From assembly GCA_963745595.1 (NCBI GenBank), contig CAVUYB010000009.1, positions 1 to 64,000 on the forward strand: a stretch of DNA of 64,000 nucleotides, read 5' to 3'. Source of the stretch: DASZUK01 sp963745595. GTDB lineage: Bacteria; Actinomycetota; Acidimicrobiia; Acidimicrobiales; RAAP-2. The number at the start of each line of letters is the position of its first letter. The stretch's first letter is position 1. Position numbers and translations under genes: made by a program. The notes under the pieces are model-generated. The model worked only from the letters and a program-made list of their open reading frames with translations. It was not told the origin of the DNA and did no database searches. Positions 1 to 7,779 of the stretch are shown here, piece by piece.

Positions 1-62
1 ACGTTGCCGCAGCCGAGGACGGCCACCCGCACCGGGGTCGGGTCTGGGTGTCCTCCGGCCAT
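1..62 (-). CDS. hom: Homoserine dehydrogenase, N-terminal fragment
   Basis: The first 62 bases, read on the minus strand from an ATG at 62-60, encode a start followed by VRVAVLGCGNV. This is the opening strand and glycine-rich turn of the NAD(P)-binding Rossmann fold of homoserine dehydrogenase. The enzyme reduces aspartate semialdehyde to homoserine for threonine and methionine synthesis. Only about 20 residues lie in the window. The call rests on this motif and on the position directly downstream of lysA on the same strand, since lysA-hom is a common actinobacterial order. Another Rossmann-fold enzyme cannot be excluded from so little sequence. Confidence 0.7.
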   Translation of the reverse strand, partial: MAGGHPDPTPVRVAVLGCGN

Positions 63-146
63 CGGCTCACGCTATCGCCTGGACGGCGACCGGCTCGGCG
101 AGCCAGCCGTCCGGTCCAGGGCCGATCAGCCGGCTGCCCCGTAGCG

Positions 147-1445
147 TCAGACGTCGAGCCGCAGGAGGTCGTCGAACGTCTCGCGGCGGACGACCTCCCG
201 GGCGCGGCCGTCGGCGACGAAGACGACCGCCGGGCGCGGGACCTTGTTGTAGTTCGACGCCATCGAGTACCCGTACGCGCCGGTCACCGGCGTCGCCAGG
301 ACGTCGCCGACGGCCAGGTCGGCCGGGAGTCGCGCTTCCGCGACGACGACGTCGCCGGTCTCGCAGTGCTTGCCGACGACCCGGGCCACCTTCGGCCGGG
401 CCGCGTCGACCTCGCGGGGCAGGAACGTCTCGTACCCGCTGCCGTAGAGGACCGGGCGCGGGTTGTCGCTCATGCCACCGTCGACCGCGACGTACGTCCG
501 GATCCCTGGCAGCTCCTTGACCGTCCCGACCCGGTAGAGCGTGATCCCGGCCGTCGCCACGATCGACCGGCCCGGCTCTGCGGTGACCCGCGTCGCCGGG
601 TCGACGCCGGCCGCCGCGCACGCCTGGCGGGCCGCGGTCGCCCACTCGGCCTGGGTTGGCGCGGCCTCGCCGTTGACGTACGGCACGCCGAGACCACCGC
701 CGACGACCAGCTCCGGCAGGTCGAGCGGCGCGAAGAACGCCCCGAGCACCTCGGCCGCCTGCTCGAAGTGGCCGACGTCGAAGACCTGGCTGCCGATGTG
801 CGCGTGGACGCCGACGAGCGACACGCCCGGGAGCAGCTCGAGCGCGGCGACCGCCCGGCCGGCCGCGCCGGACGCCACCGAGAAGCCGAACTTCGTGTCC
901 TCCTGGCCGGTCCGGACGAACTCGTGCGTGTGCACCTCGACCCCCGGCGTCACCCGGACGAGCACCTTCGGGCGCTCCTGGCCGCCCGGCCGGTCGTCGA
1001 CCAGCCGGCCCAGCCGGGCGATCTCGTCGAACGAGTCGACGACGACCCGGCCGACGCCCGCGTCGAGCGCGTCCGCCAGCTCCGTGTCGGATTTGTTGTT
1101 GCCGTGCAGGACCAGCCGGTCCGCCGGCACCCCCGCCGCCAACGCCGTCGCCAGCTCGCCCCCCGTCGACACGTCGAGGCACATGCCCTCTTCGTCGGCC
1201 AGCCGGGCCATCGCCTTACAGAGGAACGCCTTCGTCGCGTACGCCACGCCGTCGCCCCAGGCCGCCACCGCCGCTCGGCACCGCGCCCGCAAGTGCGCCT
1301 CGTCGTAGACGAAGAGCGGCGTGCCGAACTGCTCGGCCAGGTCGACGACGTCGACGCCGCCGACCCGCAGGTGACCGTCCGCGGCCACCTCGGCGGTGTC
1401 CGGCAGCAGGTCCCGTTGGAGCGGCCCTTCGGCGCTGGCCGGCAT
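147..1445 (-). CDS. lysA: Diaminopimelate decarboxylase
   Basis: A 432-residue PLP enzyme that decarboxylates meso-diaminopimelate to lysine in the cytoplasm. Visible family marks are the PLP lysine in YATKAF, the HIGSQ motif, EPGRSIV in the phosphate-binding part of the barrel, the CETGD active-site cysteine segment of the C-terminal domain, and GYSMASNYN near the end. The frame stays open to 1631, but that would run through the tRNA-Arg gene. I therefore chose the ATG at 1445, which opens MPASAEGPLQRDLL. An ATG at 1514 is the alternative, and neither has a strong Shine-Dalgarno. hom follows 85 bases downstream. In many actinobacteria argS lies immediately upstream, but here it is 7.8 kb away. 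Confidence 0.95.
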   Translation of the reverse strand: MPASAEGPLQRDLLPDTAEVAADGHLRVGGVDVVDLAEQFGTPLFVYDEAHLRARCRAAVAAWGDGVAYATKAFLCKAMARLADEEGMCLDVSTGGELATALAAGVPADRLVLHGNNKSDTELADALDAGVGRVVVDSFDEIARLGRLVDDRPGGQERPKVLVRVTPGVEVHTHEFVRTGQEDTKFGFSVASGAAGRAVAALELLPGVSLVGVHAHIGSQVFDVGHFEQAAEVLGAFFAPLDLPELVVGGGLGVPYVNGEAAPTQAEWATAARQACAAAGVDPATRVTAEPGRSIVATAGITLYRVGTVKELPGIRTYVAVDGGMSDNPRPVLYGSGYETFLPREVDAARPKVARVVGKHCETGDVVVAEARLPADLAVGDVLATPVTGAYGYSMASNYNKVPRPAVVFVADGRAREVVRRETFDDLLRLDV

Positions 1446-1537
1446 GGACGTGCACGATACGGCAGACGCACCACCGTCCGTGGCGGCTACGATCGTTCCC
1501 TGCCCTGAAGCCATCGGCCCGGGCGAGTTGCCCAAAT

Positions 1538-1609
1538 GCCCCAGTAGCTCAGCGGATAGAGCACCGGCCTCCGGAGCCGGGTGCGCAGGTTCGAGTCCTG
1601 CCTGGGGCG
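1538..1609 (+). tRNA. tRNA-Arg, anticodon CCG
   Basis: A cloverleaf can be folded directly. The acceptor stem GCCCCAG (1538-1544) pairs with CTGGGGC (1602-1608). The anticodon stem CCGGC/GCCGG encloses the loop CTCCGGA with anticodon CCG at 1571-1573, and the T-loop contains TTCGAGTCC. It reads the arginine codon CGG. CCA is not encoded, and a short A-run follows. The gene lies opposite to and upstream of lysA. Confidence 0.95.
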
Positions 1610-1645
1610 CAAAAAATTCTCTGGCCAGCAAACGTCCTGCGGGCG

Positions 1646-1861
1646 TCAGGAAGCGGGCACCACGATGACCCCCGCGGCCGTGGGTTCAGGGATGTCTTCG
1701 CCAGCTTGGCGCATGAGAGAGATATGCGCCGGAATGGCCTCCCGGATGCGCGACTCGACCTCCTGCCGGGAAGAACCGGCGGCCACGCAACCCGGCAGAT
1801 CAGGGACGTAGGCTCCCCACGCGTCGCCTTCGTGCTCGATCACCACCGAATATCCGGTCAT
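1646..1861 (-). CDS. hicB: HicB-family antitoxin
   Basis: A 71-residue protein opening MTGYSVVIEHEGDAWGAYVP and continuing DLPGCVAAGSS, the classic partial RNase H fold of HicB. In the type II HicAB system HicB binds and neutralises the HicA mRNA interferase. No C-terminal DNA-binding domain is present, so this is the short form. The frame extends upstream to 1948, but the ATG at 1861 overlaps the TGA of the hicA remnant as ATGA, the usual hicA-hicB coupling. Because an insertion sequence interrupts hicA, this antitoxin is probably orphaned and its promoter separated. Confidence 0.85.
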   Translation of the reverse strand: MTGYSVVIEHEGDAWGAYVPDLPGCVAAGSSRQEVESRIREAIPAHISLMRQAGEDIPEPTAAGVIVVPAS

Positions 1862-1935
1862 CGTTGGCCTCGCAGCTGCGCCTGTCGCCAGATGCTGGCC
1901 AGCGTACCCTTCGGCACCTCGTCGGCTGGTGCCCC

Positions 1936-3289
1936 CGCGTTGACTCATCAGAAACCTCCGCGTAGCTCCATTCGTTGCCTCACGTAAAACCTCCGCCTGG
2001 TGACGCCGGGATCTACGCCTGATCCATGGAGCTTTCGATGGGCGAGCGCAAGGCAGTCACGAACAAGATGGCGGCGGCCTATCGCCGAGGGACCAAGGCC
2101 GAGAAGTCGGCGGTGCTGGACCAGCTGGTCGAGCTCACCGGGTGGCACCGGGACCACGCCCGGTCAGAGCTGCGGGGGGCCGGCGAGATTCGGGTGGTCC
2201 GGGTCCGTCGGCCCCGGACGCCCGTCTACCCGGCCCGGGTGGTCTCGGCCTTGGAGCTGTGCTGGCGGGCCGGGCGCCGCCCGGCCGGTAAACGCCTGGC
2301 CCCGATGCTCGCCTTGCTCGTCCCGCTCTTGTGTCGAGACGGTGAGCTCGACCTCAGCCAACACGAGGCCCGGCTGCTCTGCGCCATGAGCCCGGCGACC
2401 ATCGACCGACGCCTTCGGGGGGTCAAGGTCCTGGCCGGGGTGCGGGGCCGTTCCCACACCCGGCCCGGGAGCATCCTCAAGTCCCAGATCCCGGTCCGGA
2501 CCTGGTCGGAATGGGACGAGGGCGTCCCGGGTTTCTGCGAGATCGACCTGGTCGGCCACGACGGCGGGAGCTCGTTCGGCGAGTTCTGCTTCACCCTCAC
2601 CATGACCGACGTGGCCACCGGCTGGACGGTGAACCGCTCGGTCAAGAACAAGGCAGCCGTCTGGGTGACCCAGGCCATCGACCACGCCGCTCAGTGCTTC
2701 CCGTTCCGGGTCCTCGGCCTCGACTCGGACAACGGCTCGGAGTTCATCAACGCCCACCTCTTCGAGTACTGCAACGAACGAAAGATCACCTTCACCCGGT
2801 CCCGACCGGGCAACAAGAACGACGGAGCCCACGTCGAGCAGAAGAACTGGACCCACGTCCGAGAGCTGGTCGGCTATCTCCGCTTCGACACGGCGGCCGA
2901 GCTCAGCCTGCTCAACCGGATCTGGGAGCTCGACCGGGGCTTCACCAACCTGGTGCTGACCCAGCAGAAGCTGGTTGCCCGGACCCGGGTCGGGGCCAAG
3001 GTCATCAAGCGCCATGATGCGGCCGCCACGCCCTTGCAGCGGGCCGTCGGCGCCGGGGTCCTCACCCCGGCCCAGCGTGGGGCCCTCACCCGGGCCCGGA
3101 ACGCCTTGCACCCCGGTCAGCTCCAGCGGGAGATCGACCGCCTCTGCCAACAGCTCGAACGCCTCTCCCTCGAGAAACGGCCGGCCCCCCGACAGGCTGT
3201 CAACCGGTCCTTCACCGCCTCCCCCCATCCGGAGCTTTTAGGTGAGGCAACGAATCAGGGCTCCCGGAGGATTTGACGTGAGGCAACAG
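1936..3289 (+). mobile_element. Insertion sequence with one DDE transposase, inserted in hicA
   Basis: A 1,354-bp element bounded by the direct repeat GCCCC. Each end carries two related copies of a ~23-bp motif pointing inward, with core GTTGCCTCACGT-AAA-CCTCCG: at 1939-1960 and 1973-1995 on the left, and inverted at 3265-3287 and 3230-3252 on the right. These look like terminal inverted repeats with doubled transposase-binding sites. The single transposase gene fills the interior. Family assignment by eye is uncertain; the protein style resembles ISNCY-type elements. Confidence 0.85.
2026..3276 (+). CDS. DDE transposase with integrase-core domain
   Basis: A 416-residue transposase with an N-terminal helical DNA-binding part (GWHRDHARSELR) and an RNase H-like integrase core from about residue 165. 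The candidate catalytic acidic residues are D174 in EIDLVGHDG, D235 in LDSDNGSEF and E271 in HVEQKNW, giving the usual 35-residue D-to-E gap. Other family-like strings are TDVATGWT and NRSVKNKA. The frame is intact and the stop lies within the right terminal repeat, so the element may still be mobile. The start at 2026 gives MELSMGERKAV just inside the left end. Confidence 0.9.
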   Translation: MELSMGERKAVTNKMAAAYRRGTKAEKSAVLDQLVELTGWHRDHARSELRGAGEIRVVRVRRPRTPVYPARVVSALELCWRAGRRPAGKRLAPMLALLVPLLCRDGELDLSQHEARLLCAMSPATIDRRLRGVKVLAGVRGRSHTRPGSILKSQIPVRTWSEWDEGVPGFCEIDLVGHDGGSSFGEFCFTLTMTDVATGWTVNRSVKNKAAVWVTQAIDHAAQCFPFRVLGLDSDNGSEFINAHLFEYCNERKITFTRSRPGNKNDGAHVEQKNWTHVRELVGYLRFDTAAELSLLNRIWELDRGFTNLVLTQQKLVARTRVGAKVIKRHDAAATPLQRAVGAGVLTPAQRGALTRARNALHPGQLQREIDRLCQQLERLSLEKRPAPRQAVNRSFTASPHPELLGEATNQGSRRI

Positions 3290-3473
3290 GCCCCGGCGAC
3301 GGTTACGACGCCCGGGCGTTCGGGGTGCTGGAACTGCCGGTGGGATCCCTTCTGGCGGACCTGCTGCCAGCCCTCATGCTCCAGGATCCGGATCACCTCC
3401 CGTACCTTCACCCCAAGGCACGCTACGGACGGGCTGTGACGCAGGGGGCTTGAGGGCGCCGATGGGCGCTCGG

Positions 3474-6176
3474 TCAGTCGGCTCCGAAGAACGGCGCGCC
3501 GAAGGCGAAGATGCCGCCGTCGGAACCGGTCAACCAGTAGCCGCCGGACGTGTCGTCCGGCGCCATCGAGACGATCGGGCTATTCAGCGCCATCGAGCCG
3601 GTGCTCCCGCCGAAGTGGGCGTCGCCGAAGGCGAAGATGCCGCCGTCGGACGCCACCAGCCAGTAGCCCCGGCCGTCGGCCGTGCCGGCCATCCCGTTCA
3701 CCGGCTGGTTCAACGCCGTGCCGGCGGTCGACCCGAAGAACGGCGCGCCGAACGCGAAGATGCCGCCGTCGGACGCGACCTCCCAGTAGCCGCCGGTGGC
3801 GTCGTCGGCCGAGACGGCCACGACCGGCCGGTTCAGCGGCTGACCGCCCATCGAACCGCGGAACGGCGCGTCGCCGAAGGCGAAGATGCCGCCGTCGGAC
3901 GCCACCAACCAGTAGCCCTGGCCGTCGGCGGTCGGGGCGATGTCCACGACCGGGGCGTTCAGGTGCTGGCCGCCCATCGAGCCGTAGAAGCCGGCATCGC
4001 CGAACGCGAACGTGCCGCCGTCCGCGGCGACGAGCCAGTAGCCGTGGCCGTCGGCGGTCGACACGATGTGGGTGATCGGTGCGTTGAGCGGCTGGCCAGC
4101 CATCGATCCGTAGTCGACCGCGTCCCCGTGGGCGGAGACGGCGCCAGCGGCGTTCACCAGCCAGTACCCCGAGCCGTCCGGCAGGGAAGCCATCCCGACG
4201 ACCGGACCGGCGAGGCTCCCGTTGCTGGGCGGCGCCGTGTTGACCGCCGCCACCGGCGTGCCGCTGAGTTGGGCGAGGGTCGGCGACGTCGACCCGTCGA
4301 CGGTGGCGTCCACGCACTCGCTCGCCGACGAGTACGTCTGGTCGGAGAACGACACCCAGGTGGTCCCGTTCCACCAGGACACCGAGTTGCCGCCGCCGAG
4401 ATCGCAGAACGTGAGGGCGAGCGAGCGGAACGTGCTGCCCGGAGCCACGGCAACGTCGGTGAAGACCCCCGTACCGCCCGACACCGCGCTGACGGTGGGG
4501 TTGCCGCCGCCGTAGGTCGCCACCGTTAGCGAGCCGAGACCGGTCGCACTGGCGGAGAGCCCGGTCACCGCGGCCGAGGCGGTGCCTGTCGACGCCGTCG
4601 ACGTGGCGGACGCCGATGTCGTGCTGCCGGGTGGTGCCGTCAGCGGGGCCGGGACGACGGCCAGGGTGGTCCCGCCGTCCGACGGTGTGAAGGTCGGGCC
4701 ACCGCCGTACGCGGCCGTCACCACGTCGGTCCCGACCGCCGCGTCGGACGCCTGGCAGGAGGCCAGGCCGCTGGACAGTTGGGCGCGGCAAAGCGTCGTC
4801 GCCCCGGTGCTGAAGGTCACTGTCCCGGTCGGCACGCCGGCCCCGGCCGACACCATCGCGCCGAAAGTCACCGGTTGGCCGGCGACCGACGCGACGGGGG
4901 TCACCGACGGCGTGACGGTCGTCTGCCAGCCGGCGAACTGCGGGTTGGCACAGTTCGACGCATCCAGCCGTTCCGGCGGCTCGCCGGTCATGTAGCCGAT
5001 GGCGTCGGCCATCTGCTGGCTCAGATTCGCCGGCAGTGGCGCGTACCCGATTGTCGCCATCTTCTCCTGACCCGTGCAGGCGACGTAGCGCATGAACGCC
5101 GCCATCGTGTTCGTCGCCGCCGGATTCGTATAGCCACCCTGGCACGTCGGCCGTGTCGGGCTCGCCTCGCACTGGTAGATCAGGTACGAATAGAACGACA
5201 TCGGGTAGGCAAGCGGTGTCGTGCTGTCGTAGACGCCCGCCAGTGTCTCCGAGGTGTCCGGGGCGAGCACTGCCGAATGGAGGGCGTCGTCGATGCTCTT
5301 GACAGTGGGCTGGGCCCAGTTGCCGGCAGCGTTCTCCACCGAGGCCACCTCGTCGTGGTAGACGAACGCATAGCTGAACTCGTCGTAGCCGATCGACCAC
5401 AGCCCTGTGCCCGAGGCGATGGCCTGGGCCTGCTGGTCCGAACCGCCATAATCGGCGAAGCCGGGCCCGTCGCCGAACCCGGCCGTACCGTCGTCCACCT
5501 CCCAGATCCGGGAGGTCTTCGAGAAGTCGTTGGCCGTGGCCCAGGCTGTGTACTGCGTCGGGTCGGTGTGCTTGATCCAGTCGTAAAAGAGAGCGGTCGT
5601 CCCCGACTCTCCGGAGCGGAGATCGAGGGTGATCGACTTGTGCGGGAGCACGAGGCCCCCGTTGTCGGCAGTGATTGTCGGGCTTGTCCAGTACGTGATG
5701 TCGCCCATGAAGATGCGGGCGACGGTGAGCGGCGAGAGGCGGAGATCGGTGACCGGGCCCGACCCTGTGGGCTTGAGGGCGACGTGGTACATCAGTGCCA
5801 CCGCCGAACCCAAGTCGGGGACGTAGGCGAAGCCCCGGGGAATCTTCGACAAGTAGCCGGGTGTTGTCGGGTACAGCTCCGAGAATTCGGCCTCCGATCC
5901 GGCGAATGTATCGGTGCCTGCGGCATAGGCCGAGAGTCCGCCGGGCGAACCGGTCGCGGTGTAGTTGACGTCGAGGCCGTCTTTGATCTCGGCCCCCTGC
6001 GTCCATGTCTGGAAGGCCAGGGCAGCGAGGGTCGAGCCTTGACCGTTTACGACGGCATATGTCGATGTTGCCCCGGCGATGCCGGCGCCGAAGGTGACAA
6101 CTCCGATCAGTATCGCCGCCATGACCAGAGGCACCCGAAAGGCCGGAAACACCCGCCCTGCCCGCATCGACATCAC
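3474..6176 (-). CDS. Secreted PstS-like phosphate-binding protein fused to Ig-like and 42-residue-repeat domains
   Basis: A 900-residue exported protein. Residues ~10-36 form a signal peptide. Residues ~38-420 are a PstS-type solute-binding domain with the loops GQGSTLAALAF and RSGESGTTALFYDW, which in PstS contact phosphate. About 420-515 is a bacterial Ig-like domain (PTGTVTFSTGATTL). After a Ser/Thr linker, ~540-660 is an unnamed beta domain with two cysteines that recurs in the protein at 12304. The C-terminus has five and a half 42-residue repeats of the GYWLVASDGGIFAFG type. The binding domain is very close to pstS at 28248. No transmembrane anchor is visible, so it is probably wall-associated or released. 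A PHO-box-like site lies 65 bases upstream. Fusion of PstS to propeller-like repeats is unusual, and the role of the tail is unknown. Confidence 0.85.
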   Translation of the reverse strand: MMSMRAGRVFPAFRVPLVMAAILIGVVTFGAGIAGATSTYAVVNGQGSTLAALAFQTWTQGAEIKDGLDVNYTATGSPGGLSAYAAGTDTFAGSEAEFSELYPTTPGYLSKIPRGFAYVPDLGSAVALMYHVALKPTGSGPVTDLRLSPLTVARIFMGDITYWTSPTITADNGGLVLPHKSITLDLRSGESGTTALFYDWIKHTDPTQYTAWATANDFSKTSRIWEVDDGTAGFGDGPGFADYGGSDQQAQAIASGTGLWSIGYDEFSYAFVYHDEVASVENAAGNWAQPTVKSIDDALHSAVLAPDTSETLAGVYDSTTPLAYPMSFYSYLIYQCEASPTRPTCQGGYTNPAATNTMAAFMRYVACTGQEKMATIGYAPLPANLSQQMADAIGYMTGEPPERLDASNCANPQFAGWQTTVTPSVTPVASVAGQPVTFGAMVSAGAGVPTGTVTFSTGATTLCRAQLSSGLASCQASDAAVGTDVVTAAYGGGPTFTPSDGGTTLAVVPAPLTAPPGSTTSASATSTASTGTASAAVTGLSASATGLGSLTVATYGGGNPTVSAVSGGTGVFTDVAVAPGSTFRSLALTFCDLGGGNSVSWWNGTTWVSFSDQTYSSASECVDATVDGSTSPTLAQLSGTPVAAVNTAPPSNGSLAGPVVGMASLPDGSGYWLVNAAGAVSAHGDAVDYGSMAGQPLNAPITHIVSTADGHGYWLVAADGGTFAFGDAGFYGSMGGQHLNAPVVDIAPTADGQGYWLVASDGGIFAFGDAPFRGSMGGQPLNRPVVAVSADDATGGYWEVASDGGIFAFGAPFFGSTAGTALNQPVNGMAGTADGRGYWLVASDGGIFAFGDAHFGGSTGSMALNSPIVSMAPDDTSGGYWLTGSDGGIFAFGAPFFGAD

Positions 6177-6204
6177 CCTCCCGACGTCCCTCGAAGAACA
6201 GGCT

Positions 6205-6310
6205 GCAACCGAGGCAGGCCCGGTCGCTCATTGTCGTGCAGGATGGTGAACGTCTTGTGACGTCAGAACAATTTCTTCGTGCAAAGAGGCGGCACTTCAC
6301 GGCAGGACCG
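6205..6310. repeat. Duplicated intergenic segment (second copy 7635-7740)
   Basis: The flank after the L,D-transpeptidase remnant resembles the flank after the intact L,D-transpeptidase at a constant offset of 1,430 bases. The 15-mer GCAACCGAGGCAGGC is identical in both, and TGTGACGT, TTCACG and AGG-CCG follow in register. The copy at 7671-7692 matches the PHO-box-like site but has a weaker core (GTCAACC). Confidence 0.6.
6241..6262 (-). promoter_or_regulatory. PHO-box-like direct repeat upstream of the PstS fusion gene
   Basis: Read on the minus strand, two adjoining 11-nt units are CGTCACAAGAC and GTTCACCATCC. They match the GTTCACC-type 11-nt repeat bound by PhoP in Streptomyces. The site ends 65 bases before the ATG at 6176 and points towards it. 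Confidence 0.6.
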
Positions 6311-6369
6311 TCGACGTGTTCGGTGGCGGAGCCGCTGTCTCCGAAGAGGGCTCCGATCGAGGATGACCC

Positions 6370-6680
6370 TCAGGAAGCTGGCCCGACGACGGTGACGAGC
6401 GTGCCGATCAGCGTGTACGGCCACACGTTGCCGGCTGTTGTGATCGGCATCTCGACGCAGCCGTTGCTCTGCGGGTAGCCGAGTGGGCCCGGGAAACCCG
6501 TGCAGGGCGTCGGTCCCCCGCCACTTCGACGTCCCCGGTGTCGCTCGCGAAGCCCGCTGCCTGGCAGAGGCGCGGCCGCCCCCAACCACCCCCGCCGGTG
6601 ACGGCGAAGGCGATCCCGGGCCCTGCGCCCACGACGACGAGGAATCTGCCGCTGAGATGACACACAAGGTTCATTCAAGG
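6370..6680 (-). pseudogene. Truncated L,D-transpeptidase duplicate
   Basis: On the minus strand the end of this stretch reads GYPQSNGCVEMPITTAG then NVWPYTLIGTLVTVVG, almost identical to the catalytic C-terminus of the L,D-transpeptidase at 7780. About 60 codons upstream, in a shifted frame, is GAGPGIAFAVTGGGG, matching the membrane anchor of the same protein. The roughly 300 codons between are missing and the frames do not agree. It is therefore an internally deleted relic of a duplicated gene and no product is expected. Confidence 0.8.
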
Positions 6681-6971
6681 TCAGGGTGGACGTTTCGGGT
6701 CGTTAACTTTCGCTCCCTATGTTTTCTTCGGCATGTCTTTCCTCGTCCCCCGTCCGGAGTGCCGCACCCGCTCGCGGACGCCCAGCCGCCGGGGTGACCC
6801 GGCTGGTCGGCATCACCCGTCCTGCATCGTAAACCGAGGTCCTGCGCCCCCCGACGACCCCATGACCTGCCCGGCCATGGTCTTGGCGCCCTTCGCTACG
6901 CCGGGCGGGAGGAGCGGGCGACGGACGAAGAGACGGCTGACGCGGCCGCACGACGACACAGGAGGTCCACC

Positions 6972-7544
6972 GTGAAAAGGCAACAACTGACCGGCACCCG
7001 GACGGCTCGGTGGTTCCGGGGCAGCATCGTCGCCGTCGCTGTCGGCGCCATCGGTGCCGGCGTGCTGGGGGCGCCGACGGCCGGAGCGGCCACGAAGGAC
7101 GCGAGGGACCACAAACCGGCCGCCCTTTCGAGGACGAGCCCGGCCGTCGTCGTAGCCGAGCAGAGCCGCGCCGAGGTCGCCGAGCTCCACGACTTGGCGC
7201 TGAGTGCCGGGCAGGCCGGCAGGCACTCAGGCGCTATCCCGGCCTCGGCCAAGGGCCTGGAGACTTCCCTTCGTTCGGAGCAGGCCGCGATCAAAGCCCT
7301 GCACCCCAAGGCCTCGTCAGCCGACGGCGTTCTGGAAGGTTCGCTCACGAACTACCTCGGTCTTGCCACCAGGCTGGCGAATTCGACGACCGCGTCCACC
7401 AAGCCTCTGCCAAGCTCGTACTTCAACAACCTCCGCTCCATCGACAGCCGCTGGCGCAAGGCCTTGATGTCGCTCGGCAAGTCGAGCCACCAGAACCTGC
7501 TGGCCGGGATGCCACCCCTCCTCTTTCCCAAGCGGTCCGCGTAA
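6972..7544 (+). CDS. Secreted protein of unknown function
   Basis: A 190-residue protein starting with GTG after an excellent ribosome site (AGGAGG, 6 bases upstream). Residues 1-40 are a clear Sec signal peptide: basic start MKRQQLTGTRTARW, hydrophobic core, then APTAGAA. The mature part is rich in Ala, Ser and Leu, without cysteine pairs or transmembrane helices, and is predicted helical. I recognise no domain. It is the only plus-strand gene between hicAB and the L,D-transpeptidase. Its 290-base upstream region has a weak GTTCA-containing stretch near 6669 but no clear PHO box. Confidence 0.75.
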   Translation: MKRQQLTGTRTARWFRGSIVAVAVGAIGAGVLGAPTAGAATKDARDHKPAALSRTSPAVVVAEQSRAEVAELHDLALSAGQAGRHSGAIPASAKGLETSLRSEQAAIKALHPKASSADGVLEGSLTNYLGLATRLANSTTASTKPLPSSYFNNLRSIDSRWRKALMSLGKSSHQNLLAGMPPLLFPKRSA

Positions 7545-7779
7545 CCAGCTGACCGACCGTCGTCTACCTCCGTCAGATCGTCCATTCCGACCGCATCGGC
7601 CAACCTCGCGAATGGCCCCCAAAAAGAACCGTCCGCAACCGAGGCAGGCTCAGCTATTTATCGTTCCGTATTACGGTTGACTTCCTGTGACGTGAGAAAT
7701 TCCTTGGCGTACTGGGCCGGCGATTCACGCTAGGGCCGCTGGCCTCAGTAAGCCGGGGACGCTGGGCCCGAAGTAGTCC

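Larger units (their letters stand above)
1858..3411 (-). pseudogene. hicA: HicA mRNA interferase gene interrupted by an insertion sequence
   Basis: The 5' part is 3290-3411, from a GTG at 3411. It encodes VKVREVIRIL and then KGSHRQFQHPERPGVVTVAG, containing the conserved HicA GSHRQ histidine. The 3' part is 1858-1935 and encodes PADEVPKGTLASIWRQAQL before a TGA that overlaps hicB. The insertion sequence 1936-3289 lies between them with the 5-bp duplication GCCCC at 1931-1935 and 3290-3294. Removing the element and one repeat copy joins the halves in frame into a complete 64-residue HicA. HicA toxins cleave mRNA through that histidine. The split copy should be inactive, and upstream transcription must cross the element to reach hicB. 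Confidence 0.88.

Noticed and set aside
1538..1609. tRNA-Arg as attachment site of a genomic island
   Set aside because: I saw no direct repeat of the tRNA 3' end elsewhere in the window and no integrase gene of the tyrosine or serine type.
147..1631. 494-residue form of LysA
   Set aside because: The extra N-terminus would be translated from the antisense of the tRNA-Arg gene. The ATG at 1445 gives the normal family length.
6660..6720. PHO box before the 6972 secreted-protein gene
   Set aside because: GTTCA and GTCAGG occur there but not in 11-nt phase, and no second clear unit follows.
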